DNA of 64,000 nt, taken from contig JACIYI010000004.1 of assembly GCA_014360005.1 (NCBI GenBank), positions 62,001 through 126,000 of the forward strand. Reading direction: 5' to 3'. A program made the position numbers and the translations under genes. This document shows positions 17,912 to 25,886 of this stretch, piece after piece; within the stretch, counting starts at the first letter, position 1; every line of letters begins with the position of its first letter. Under the pieces are notes generated by a model. That model was not told the DNA's origin, made no database searches, and saw only the letters and a program-made list of their open reading frames with translations. Source of the stretch: Candidatus Aminicenantota bacterium (GTDB lineage Bacteria > Acidobacteriota > Aminicenantia > Aminicenantales > Saccharicenantaceae).

Positions 17912-18235
17912 ATGGAAGAAATCGAAGTCTCCAGCTGGGCCACGCTTGATGCTCTGAAAAAGGCTGCTGATATAATTGATACGGTGGGCGACCTGCACGA
18001 ATCGCATCAGGTCTCAATCTTCTGCGTGATTGAAGACGATTACCTCGAACTCTGCTACACCGACTCCTCCGTCAATTACCTCAGGCGCTTTGAGGATGAT
18101 GAGGAATTCGAAGAGGCCATCGAAGAAAGGAAAGAAGAAATTGAAGAAGGTCTGTATGCCGGTCAGGATTACGAAGACGAAGAAGATGAGGTAGAAGAAG
18201 AGCTTGATCTTGAGGACGAACCAGAAGAGTTTTAA
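17912..18235 (+). CDS. Small highly acidic protein of unknown function
   Basis: The product has 107 residues. ATG 17912 is six bases after AGGAG; a GTG at 17909 would add one residue. The first 60 residues look like a compact alpha/beta domain (VSSWATLDALKKAADIIDTV...VSIFCVIEDDYLELCY). The last 45 are almost entirely Glu and Asp. Such tails are seen in proteins that mimic nucleic acid or bind basic partners, but no family was recognised. Its stop overlaps the mutS stop by 4 bp from the other strand. The strong promoter and clean ribosome site argue it is real. Confidence 0.75.
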   Translation: MEEIEVSSWATLDALKKAADIIDTVGDLHESHQVSIFCVIEDDYLELCYTDSSVNYLRRFEDDEEFEEAIEERKEEIEEGLYAGQDYEDEEDEVEEELDLEDEPEEF

Positions 18236-20868
18236 CCTCCTTCCAGTTTTTTAATCTCCTCCCTTAGTTCAGTAATAATCTGTAGCGCCTGGAGCGGGGT
18301 CAGTTTTTCTGGTTCCAGCGATTTGATTCTCTCCCTGATTTCTTCCAGCTTGAGTCTTTCTCTGTCTTCCGGGAATAGCAGCAGCTGCGATTTATTCTGA
18401 TGGTTGAGGTGATAGGCCAGCCGCGGCCGTCCCTGTTCATCCAGTTCCTGCCTTTCCAGGTTGAACAGGATTTCCCTGGCTCGCTTGATTATCTCTTCCG
18501 GCAGCCCGGCCAGCCGGGCTACCTGGAGGCCATAACTGCGGTCGGAAGGTCCTGGTTTGATCTTGCGCAGAAAGATGACTGTGTCCTGCCATTCTTTTAC
18601 TGCCACATGAAAGTTCTTGATGCGGGGAAAGGTCAGAGCTAGCTCGGTTAATTCATGATAATGGGTGGCAAACAGGGTCCTGGGCCTGATGGCTTCCAGT
18701 TGATGGAGGTGCTCAGCCACCGCCCAGGCAATGCTCAGGCCGTCAAAGGTGCTGGTACCCCGGCCGACTTCATCCAGCAGAATCAGGCTGCGGTCGGTGG
18801 CGTTGTTCAGGATGTTGGCTGTTTCCACCATCTCCACCATGAAGGTCGACTGGCCGGCTGTCAGAAAATCCATGGCCCCGACTCTGGTGAAAATCCGGTC
18901 CACCAGCCCTATCCTGGCCTGCCTGGCCGGGACGAAAGAACCCATCTGGGCCAGCAGGCAGATCAGAGCTACCTGCCTGAGGTAGGTGGACTTGCCGCCC
19001 ATGTTGGGACCGGTGATTATCAGGATCTGATTTTCATTCCGGTCCAGGTAGGTATCGTTGGGAATGAACGGCTCGCTTTGCACCACTTCTATCACCGGGT
19101 GCCGCCCGTCGGAGATGACCAGGATATCGCTCTCCTCCACCTCCGGCCGGGTATAATTCTTCTGGTGGGCGAGTTCAGCCAGTCCCAGAAGCACGTCCAG
19201 CAGAGCCAGGTTCTGGGCCATCTGCTGCAGGCGGGACACCTGCTGGCTGACTTCCTCCCGCACCTGCAGGAAAAGCTCATATTCCAGCTCGTTACTCCGG
19301 GCTTCGGCCCCGAGCACCCGTTCTTCATATTCTTTCAATTCCGGGGTGATAAACCTTTCGCTGTTGACCAGGGTTTGTTTGCGCTGGTAGTCAGCCGGTA
19401 CCAGGGACAGGTTGGGCCTGGTCACTTCAATGTAGTAGCCAAATACCTTATTGTACCTGACCTTAAGCGAGGAGATACCGGTTCTCTCCCGTTCCCTCTT
19501 TTCGATCTGGGCAATGAAAGTCTTGCCGGAATGACTGATTTTTCTCAGTTCATCCAGCTCCTGGTGGAAGCCGGCCTTGATCAGGCCGCCTTCCTGAAGA
19601 AGAGCGGCCGGTTCATCCAGGATGGCCCGGTCGATTAGCCCGGCCACATCCTGCAGGTTGTCCCAGGAAGATTTTATTTGCTCGAAAAGCTCGGCCCGGA
19701 AATCCTGAAGCTGGCTTTCAATTTCGGGCAGTGGCCACAGGGATTTTTTCAGGGCCACCAGGTCCCGGGGGCTGGCCGCAGCCAGCGAAATCCTGGTGGT
19801 CAGCTTCTCCAGGTCGAGAATCTGGCGCAGCTGTTTCCTGATTTCCTGCCTGACGATGGGTTTCTTTAAGGCTTCCTCCACCGCTTCCTGCCGTCGCCTG
19901 ATTTCCGGACAGTCCAGCAGCGGATGCAACAGCCAGTTTTTGAGCAGTCGGGCGCCGGGAGCGGTCAGAGTAAAATCAATCACCCCCAGCAGAGATTCGG
20001 CTACCTGGCCGGTGCGCAGGTTCTTGACCAGTTCCAGGTTGCGAACGGCGATGGCATCCAGAACCATGGTCTGGCCCGAAGTCTGAAAGGACATCTTCCT
20101 GATATAGCCGGCCGATTCCTGCCTGTTCTTCTTCAGGTAATAAAGAAGAGCCCCGGCTGCAGACACCGCCAGCGGCCGGCCCTGCAATCCAAAACCTTCC
20201 AGAGAAGCTACCCGAAAATGTTCGAGGAGCAAACTCGAAGCTTGGGAGTAATCAAAAGACCAGGGCTCAACCTGGCTGAGGGCCAGGTCAGCCAGGTCGG
20301 TTGAGGCCAGCAGGTCTTTTATCACCGCCTCCTGGCCTTCGGGACAGATTATCTCTTTCGGCCCGAGGCGGAATATTTCGTCCAGCAGGGCCTTGCGGCT
20401 GGCCTCCTCTCCCTCCAGGGCTACTATCTTGCCGGAGAGGAGATCAGTGCTGGCTGCCCCCCAGCGGCCGTTTGACAGGAACAGGCTCAGGACACCGAAG
20501 CTTTCGGCCCGGTCTTCGCCCTCAATTTCCACTGCCGTCCCCGGGGTGAGCACCTTGATAACTTCTCGCCTGACCACGCCCCTGGCCTGTCTCGGGTCCT
20601 CCACCTGCTCGCAGATGGCCACCTTATGCCCGGCTTTGAGCAGCCGGGCCAGGTAAGAATTAACCGAGTGATAGGGCAGGCCGCACATCGGAACGTTCTG
20701 GCGGGAGGTCAGGGCAATACCCAGCAGGGCTGAGCCCAGGTGGGCGTCCTCAAAAAACATTTCATAAAAATCACCCAGCCGGAAAAAGAGCAGACAATCC
20801 CGGTATTGGGCTTTAATCCGATGATACTGCTCCATCATCGGAGTCAGGGTATCGTCTTTTCTGTTCAT
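18232..20868 (-). CDS. mutS: DNA mismatch repair protein MutS
   Basis: MutS binds mismatches and small loops and signals to MutL using ATP. The 878-residue product has the N-terminal mismatch-reading Phe-X-Glu motif (F34-Y35-E36), connector, core and clamp domains. The ATPase has Walker A GPNMGGKST, Walker B LILLDEVGRGTST, and the FATHYHEL segment, all intact. The length is typical of MutS1. A TATAAT at 20897-20902 on the minus strand may belong to its promoter, though the matching -35 is poor. No mutL is present in this window. Confidence 0.97.
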   Translation of the reverse strand: MNRKDDTLTPMMEQYHRIKAQYRDCLLFFRLGDFYEMFFEDAHLGSALLGIALTSRQNVPMCGLPYHSVNSYLARLLKAGHKVAICEQVEDPRQARGVVRREVIKVLTPGTAVEIEGEDRAESFGVLSLFLSNGRWGAASTDLLSGKIVALEGEEASRKALLDEIFRLGPKEIICPEGQEAVIKDLLASTDLADLALSQVEPWSFDYSQASSLLLEHFRVASLEGFGLQGRPLAVSAAGALLYYLKKNRQESAGYIRKMSFQTSGQTMVLDAIAVRNLELVKNLRTGQVAESLLGVIDFTLTAPGARLLKNWLLHPLLDCPEIRRRQEAVEEALKKPIVRQEIRKQLRQILDLEKLTTRISLAAASPRDLVALKKSLWPLPEIESQLQDFRAELFEQIKSSWDNLQDVAGLIDRAILDEPAALLQEGGLIKAGFHQELDELRKISHSGKTFIAQIEKRERERTGISSLKVRYNKVFGYYIEVTRPNLSLVPADYQRKQTLVNSERFITPELKEYEERVLGAEARSNELEYELFLQVREEVSQQVSRLQQMAQNLALLDVLLGLAELAHQKNYTRPEVEESDILVISDGRHPVIEVVQSEPFIPNDTYLDRNENQILIITGPNMGGKSTYLRQVALICLLAQMGSFVPARQARIGLVDRIFTRVGAMDFLTAGQSTFMVEMVETANILNNATDRSLILLDEVGRGTSTFDGLSIAWAVAEHLHQLEAIRPRTLFATHYHELTELALTFPRIKNFHVAVKEWQDTVIFLRKIKPGPSDRSYGLQVARLAGLPEEIIKRAREILFNLERQELDEQGRPRLAYHLNHQNKSQLLLFPEDRERLKLEEIRERIKSLEPEKLTPLQALQIITELREEIKKLEGG

Positions 20869-20949
20869 GCGACCGGTTTTATAACCTATAAACTATATTA
20901 TATCCCGTCTTTAATTTGCAACCGCTCCCGGCGGCTGATTTCATTTTAT

Positions 20950-20978
20950 TTGACAATCCGGGTCATAAGTTTTAGTAT
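20950..20978 (+). promoter_or_regulatory. Promoter of pgsA
   Basis: TTGACA (20950-20955) and TAGTAT (20973-20978) are exactly 17 bp apart. Transcription would start near 20985, 28 nt before the pgsA ATG. Confidence 0.7.
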
Positions 20979-21012
20979 TAAAAACTGATAATTTTCTGGA
21001 ATTAATAATTAT

Positions 21013-21561
21013 ATGAATGCTCCGACTATCCTGACCATAATCAGAATGCTGGCCATCCCGGGGCTGGTGGTGGTCATGCTTACCCCATTTCCCGGAAACG
21101 AAGTGGTGGCCTTTTGCATATTTGTCCTGGCCGGTCTGACCGACATGCTGGACGGCTTCTGGGCCAGGAAGAAAAAACAGGAAACGGTCCTGGGATCGCT
21201 GCTCGACCCGCTGGCGGACAAGTTGCTCATTGCCTCCGCTCTCATCTGCCTGGTGGAAGGCGGGGTGGTGGCGGCCTGGATGGCTATTATCATCATCGGG
21301 CGAGAACTGGCCGTCACCGGTTTCCGGGCCATTGCCTCCTCCCGCGGTTTTCACATTCCCGCTTCCGGCTGGGGAAAGCTCAAGATGATTTTCGAGACAG
21401 TTATCGTGGCCATCCTGATTCTTGGACCGACCCACCTGGGTCTGCTATTCAGCCTGGCCCACAACTATGGTTTATGGCTGGTCGTGATTATGGCTCTGGC
21501 TTCAGCCCTGGAATATTTCATCCGCTTTGGACCTCAGGTACTGAAAGAGACCTCAGCCTGA
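21013..21561 (+). CDS. pgsA: CDP-diacylglycerol-glycerol-3-phosphate 3-phosphatidyltransferase (PgsA)
   Basis: It makes phosphatidylglycerophosphate from CDP-diacylglycerol and glycerol-3-phosphate in the inner membrane, the committed step to phosphatidylglycerol and cardiolipin. The CDP-alcohol phosphotransferase motif DG(x2)AR(x8)G(x3)D(x3)D is fully present (DGFWARKKKQETVLGSLLDPLAD, about residues 45-67). Several hydrophobic segments surround it. The 182-residue length is normal. It has its own promoter and converges on fabD with a 9-bp 3' overlap. The ribosome site is weak. Confidence 0.94.
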   Translation: MNAPTILTIIRMLAIPGLVVVMLTPFPGNEVVAFCIFVLAGLTDMLDGFWARKKKQETVLGSLLDPLADKLLIASALICLVEGGVVAAWMAIIIIGRELAVTGFRAIASSRGFHIPASGWGKLKMIFETVIVAILILGPTHLGLLFSLAHNYGLWLVVIMALASALEYFIRFGPQVLKETSA

Positions 21562-22476
21562 AATTGCCCGGCGACAGTTTTCCAGCGAATTCATATCTTC
21601 CACATTAAACAGACTCGGGGCTTCGGCCCACGGCTGGGAGATTCTTTTCAAAAGACCCGTCAGGACTTTGCCCGGGCCCAGTTCCACTGCCTGCCTAACC
21701 CCCAGTTCCGGCAGGCGTTGCATGGCTGGATACCATAGAACCGGACTGAAGACCTGGCGGTAAAGCAGTTCCCGGGCTTCGTCTCCGGAAGTTATTTCTC
21801 GGGCGGTAACATTGGAAATTACGGGAAATTCCGGGTCGCCAAAATTGATCTTTTCCAGGTCAGCCCTGAGTTTTTCGGCCGCCGGTTTCATCAAGCTGGT
21901 ATGAAAAGGACCGCTGACCTGAAGCAGCACCGAGCGCGGAGCTTTCAAAATGGCCAGAGCTTCGTCCACGGCTTCTTTTTCCCCGGCAATGACAATCTGG
22001 TCCTCGGCGTTCCAGTTCGCCACCTGAACCAGGCCGGAGCTAACCGCCTTCAAACCTTCTTCCACTTTTTGATAATCGAGGCCAAGGACCGCAGCCATAC
22101 TCCCCCGCCCCGGCGGCACGGCTTCCATCATGTAACGTCCGCGGTTATGGACCAGTTTCACCGCTTCAGCAAAATCAAGGCTACCGGCGGCTACCAGGGC
22201 TGAGTATTCACCCAGACTGTGGCCGGCCGCCAGGTCCGGTCTTATCTGGAGCAAGCGGAAAGCAATGTAGCTGACTGTCAGCAGAGCTGGTTGAGCCCGG
22301 CTGGTCAGGCGGAGCTCTTCTTCCGGTCCTTCCAGACACAGGCGAGAAAGGCTGAAACCCAGCACTTCGTCGGCTAGACTGAAAATTTCCCTGGCTTCCT
22401 GGCTCCGTTCATAAAAATCTCTGCCCATCCCCATAGCCTGGGATCCCTGACCTGGAAAAAGAAAAATCCTGGACAT
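21553..22476 (-). CDS. fabD: Malonyl-CoA-ACP transacylase (FabD)
   Basis: It loads malonyl groups onto acyl carrier protein for fatty acid synthesis. ATG 22476 is chosen because the family begins MxxIFLFPGQGSQ and GGGAG lies just upstream. The 307-residue product has GQGSQ at 9-13, the nucleophile motif GHSLGE with Ser87, and the catalytic-His region SGPFHTSLM. Other fab genes, usually adjacent (fabH, fabG, acpP), are absent; here fabD ends an envelope-biogenesis operon, 11 bp after the SurA_N gene. Confidence 0.96.
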   Translation of the reverse strand: MSRIFLFPGQGSQAMGMGRDFYERSQEAREIFSLADEVLGFSLSRLCLEGPEEELRLTSRAQPALLTVSYIAFRLLQIRPDLAAGHSLGEYSALVAAGSLDFAEAVKLVHNRGRYMMEAVPPGRGSMAAVLGLDYQKVEEGLKAVSSGLVQVANWNAEDQIVIAGEKEAVDEALAILKAPRSVLLQVSGPFHTSLMKPAAEKLRADLEKINFGDPEFPVISNVTAREITSGDEARELLYRQVFSPVLWYPAMQRLPELGVRQAVELGPGKVLTGLLKRISQPWAEAPSLFNVEDMNSLENCRRAISG

Positions 22477-22487
22477 AGCTTCTCCCT

Positions 22488-23165
22488 TCATCTGATCTTT
22501 TGCAGGCATTCGGGAAAAACGGCTATTTCTGCCCTCTGCCTGAGTTCACGGGTCCATTCTTTAACCCGTGCCTCCCGCAGTTTATTCTGAAGCCTGGCTT
22601 CAATTTCGTCCAGAACGGTCACCAGTTCAGCCGGAGTCTTGCCGGCAGCTATCTGCTCGGAAACATAGACTTGCTGGTAATAATCTTCTATTTCTTTTAG
22701 AGAAACATAGAGTCTCTGATTGAACCGGGTGCCAATAACTTTCTCAAAGAGAATCTTATCCTGAATATAACCGGTCAGGTCTTCCTGCTTCAAACCCAGA
22801 GCCTGGCAGCGGCTGTCAAACTCCCCCGCTCCCAGGCTGTTCTTCAGGCGCTCCAGTTCAGCCCCGACTTCTTCCGGGGTTACCTGGAGTTGTTCCCGGG
22901 TCAATCTCAGGACCAGCAGAACATCTATATATTTTTCCAGCCTGTCTTCGGCCGACAGAGATTCGTTGTTTGTCCCGGGCAGCAGGTTAAAAGCTTTTAA
23001 GACTTCCAGATCAAACCAGGTCACCGGGATGTTATCCACGCTGGCTACCAGGCAATTGAGCAGTTCCTGCCCGCTCCCCGGCCCGATAACCATAAAAAAC
23101 AGCAGAGCCAGCAGCCCGGCCCACCGGGCGCCACAAATCTTTTTCCTGGTAGCTTTCTTGAACAT
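22488..23165 (-). CDS. SurA N-terminal-domain-like periplasmic chaperone without a PPIase domain
   Basis: A 225-residue protein with a signal peptide (about 13-33). It has a SurA/PpiD-type helical N-terminal domain: ASVDNIPVTWFDLE (the usual pattern begins with an A-x-V-(N/D) strand), then LVLRLTREQ and long helices ending EWTRELRQRAEI. No parvulin (rotamase) domain is present, so any role would be as a holdase chaperone for outer-membrane proteins. It lies 9 bp after the BamA/TamA gene, which supports a function in barrel assembly. Confidence 0.75.
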   Translation of the reverse strand: MFKKATRKKICGARWAGLLALLFFMVIGPGSGQELLNCLVASVDNIPVTWFDLEVLKAFNLLPGTNNESLSAEDRLEKYIDVLLVLRLTREQLQVTPEEVGAELERLKNSLGAGEFDSRCQALGLKQEDLTGYIQDKILFEKVIGTRFNQRLYVSLKEIEDYYQQVYVSEQIAAGKTPAELVTVLDEIEARLQNKLREARVKEWTRELRQRAEIAVFPECLQKIR

Positions 23166-23174
23166 CGTCTCAAC

Positions 23175-25886
23175 CTAAAACATGTTACCTATCGTCAGGA
23201 AGAAGCCGGGCTTCCATTTGTTATCGGGCGGATTGAGATTCCAGCCGACATCAAACCTGATCGGCCCGAGAGGAGTCCGGTAACGCAAACCGAGTCCGGC
23301 CGCCTGGCTCAGCTTGAGAAAATTAAAATCCCTGATTTCGGGAAAGACCTGGCCGACGTCATAAAAAATCGCCCCGTAGAGATTGGGCAGCTTCTTAAGC
23401 AGTAGAAAACGGGCTTCCATGTTCAGCAGAAAGATGGACCGTCCGCCCACCGGCAAGCCTGATTCCGGGTCTTTCGGCCCGAGCATTTCAAAGGCCTCGC
23501 CCCGGAAAGAATTGCTGCCGCCGGCAAAAAATCTTTCTGGGATGGGAACGGTGCCCGAGGCCAGGCCGAACCTGAGGGTGGTATTGAAATTGATACCGGG
23601 AGCCAGCGGGTAGAAGTACAGGAACTTGGCAAATAGCTTGAGAAAATTGGATTCGGTTTCCAGCAAGGGGTAAGCTCTTTCCAGGGTCAGGCTGAAGAAA
23701 TAGCCGCTGGAGGGATTGAAGGTGTCATTCCGCCGGTCCTGGATAAAAGTGGCCGAACCGTAGGCAATGGAATAAGGCAAGCGTTCCCTCTCCACTTCCG
23801 ATTCTTCGATCTGCAGGTTGGTTAGCTTGGTCCTTAAAGCCCCGGCTGCCAGCAGCAGGGAAAAACCGGCCGGCAGATTTCTCATGGTAGACAGGGTCAG
23901 ACCTCGTCTTTCGTAGCTGAAGCTGGTCCGGTCTTCTTTTTCCAGGTAGCCACTGAGATAGGTTCTCATCCTCAGACCAAGAAAATGCGGCTGCTGCCAG
24001 GTGGCTACCAGCCTTTTCTCCACCAAACTAAGCTGCCCCACCAGACTGAACTGCGAAGCATTGCCCAGCATATTATACCTTATGTACTCGGCTGTTATTC
24101 TTGGCCTGAGTTCGTTTTCCCAGAGGGCCAGGGACCGGGCTTCCTCCCTGGTTTCAATGCCCAGTCCCAGTCCGGCGAAATTCTGTTCTCCTTCCCTGAC
24201 CTGAATCGACAGATTCATAAAATTGTCGGGGGCCGGGAGTTCTTCCAATTTAATTTCTGAAAACACCCCCAGTCTGTCCAGTCCCCGCCTGGTCTCGAGC
24301 AAGCGGTTATATTCTGCCCAGTCTCCGGGGCGCAGCCGGACTTCCCGCAGGATGACATTCTTGTGGGTCAGGTGGTTACCGGTAATGAAAATATTACCTA
24401 CCTGGAAGCGCCGGCCTTCATGAACTCTGATGACCACGTCCAGATTGTTTTCCCGGTCTGGAGTGGCCTCGACCTCGAGCTGGGTGCCACGGAATCCCCG
24501 GTTGAGGTACAGCTGGTTTATCTTTTCCAGGTCCCTCTGCATCCGCAGTTTGTAATAAGGCTGGCCAGGACGGGTATCCAGCAAACGGATTATCTCTTCC
24601 GCTGGCAGGGCGGCCGCTCCCTGGATTTCCAGGCTTCGGACCATCTGCCTGGGCCCTTCTTCAATAAAATAAACTGGCCGGGCTGACCTATCCTTACGGC
24701 TGAAATTCAGCGTCACCCGGGTCTCTGGGAAACCCTGTTCGGCATAAAACAACCTGATTTTTTCGGGAAGGTCGTAGACCTCCTGTCCGTCGAGATAGGG
24801 AAAGAATAGGAACTTCTCCCCTATTCCCAGGCTCTTCTTGATTTCCCTGGAGCTGAAGGTTTCATTGCCCCGAAACTCAACCTCTTTTATCTCCAGCTTT
24901 GGCCCCTGGTGAACTTCGTAAATAACCAGGAGCTCATTTCCTTTACGCTGGAGGCGAGGCCGGACTGTCGCCAGCAGGTAGCCCCGCTTTCTTAATTGCT
25001 TCAGGATCAGGGCTTCTCCTTCGGACAGGGCCCATTCTTCGAAAACTTTCTGTTCCCAGACCGGCTTCACTATTTTCGGGGATAGATTGGTTCCGAGCAG
25101 CCGGACAGAAATCTTAACCGATGGGTTCAGGCTGATGACCAGGTCGACCGTTCCCTTTTGCTGGTCCACCTCTTCCCGGGCCAGCTTGACTTCAGCCCAG
25201 TTATATCCGAGTTTGTTATAGGCACGCCTGATGCGGGCCAGAGCTGCCTCCAGTTTTCTCGGCACATAATAATCGCCGCTCTTTAGGCCAAGCAATCGCC
25301 GTAATTTATCTTCGGCGATTAAGTTCTGACCTTCAAAAATAATCTGGCGGATGGCCAGCCGTCTCCAGCCCGGGAGCCGGACCGAGACGTCAGCCAGGTT
25401 GGTCCCTTCTGCCTTCTTAATATCGATCTCAATCTGGGGAGAAAACAGGCCTTCATCCTCCAGGATACTTTCGATGTCTGGCCCAGCTTTCTCCCGGAGA
25501 TTTTCTGACAAAATTCCGCCCTTCTTTAAGTAGACCAGCTCTTCACTGATTCTTTTCCTGAGGCGGCGGGGCCCGGCTATCCGGACATTCCTGATGAAAA
25601 TATTCCTGGTCAGGACGAAGGTTAATTCCCCGGCCGGGGGCCCGCTATAATAAACCTCGGCCCGGGAGAAAAAGCCGGTTCTCATCAATTGTTTGAGGTT
25701 CTGGTCAATCTGAAAGTCAGAATAGGACTGCCTCGGCCTGAGGTTTAACAGGCTTCTGACCGCCGGCTCGGCTTCCTGGCCGTCAACCAAGATGGTAATT
25801 TTTTCCACCAGACTGTTCTCAGCCGGCTGAAGGAAGCCGGAGGTGGCCAGCAGAATAATTACCGACAGCCAGACCCTGACTTTCAC
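23175..25886 (-). CDS. BamA/TamA family outer-membrane assembly barrel with many POTRA domains
   Basis: An Omp85 protein that helps insert barrels or transport lipid at the outer membrane. It has 903 residues: a signal peptide (about 1-22), about 550 residues of repeated POTRA modules (the length suits six to seven), and a 16-strand barrel. The loop-6 motif is GGSNSFRGE, in place of the usual VRGF/Y, and the chain ends in Phe. It starts with GTG, immediately after the tamB stop (TAG-GTG), with GAGG six bases upstream. Directly following tamB, it is best viewed as the TamA partner. Its POTRA number is larger than in E. coli TamA (three) or BamA (five). Confidence 0.88.
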   Translation of the reverse strand: MKVRVWLSVIILLATSGFLQPAENSLVEKITILVDGQEAEPAVRSLLNLRPRQSYSDFQIDQNLKQLMRTGFFSRAEVYYSGPPAGELTFVLTRNIFIRNVRIAGPRRLRKRISEELVYLKKGGILSENLREKAGPDIESILEDEGLFSPQIEIDIKKAEGTNLADVSVRLPGWRRLAIRQIIFEGQNLIAEDKLRRLLGLKSGDYYVPRKLEAALARIRRAYNKLGYNWAEVKLAREEVDQQKGTVDLVISLNPSVKISVRLLGTNLSPKIVKPVWEQKVFEEWALSEGEALILKQLRKRGYLLATVRPRLQRKGNELLVIYEVHQGPKLEIKEVEFRGNETFSSREIKKSLGIGEKFLFFPYLDGQEVYDLPEKIRLFYAEQGFPETRVTLNFSRKDRSARPVYFIEEGPRQMVRSLEIQGAAALPAEEIIRLLDTRPGQPYYKLRMQRDLEKINQLYLNRGFRGTQLEVEATPDRENNLDVVIRVHEGRRFQVGNIFITGNHLTHKNVILREVRLRPGDWAEYNRLLETRRGLDRLGVFSEIKLEELPAPDNFMNLSIQVREGEQNFAGLGLGIETREEARSLALWENELRPRITAEYIRYNMLGNASQFSLVGQLSLVEKRLVATWQQPHFLGLRMRTYLSGYLEKEDRTSFSYERRGLTLSTMRNLPAGFSLLLAAGALRTKLTNLQIEESEVERERLPYSIAYGSATFIQDRRNDTFNPSSGYFFSLTLERAYPLLETESNFLKLFAKFLYFYPLAPGINFNTTLRFGLASGTVPIPERFFAGGSNSFRGEAFEMLGPKDPESGLPVGGRSIFLLNMEARFLLLKKLPNLYGAIFYDVGQVFPEIRDFNFLKLSQAAGLGLRYRTPLGPIRFDVGWNLNPPDNKWKPGFFLTIGNMF

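Noticed and set aside
17750..18007. 85-codon open frame on the - strand opposite the acidic-protein gene
   Set aside because: Overlaps the acidic-protein promoter and start; no ribosome site or family features.
18655..19638. 327-codon open frame on the + strand inside mutS
   Set aside because: Antisense shadow of a conserved gene; its translation has no family features and no ribosome site.
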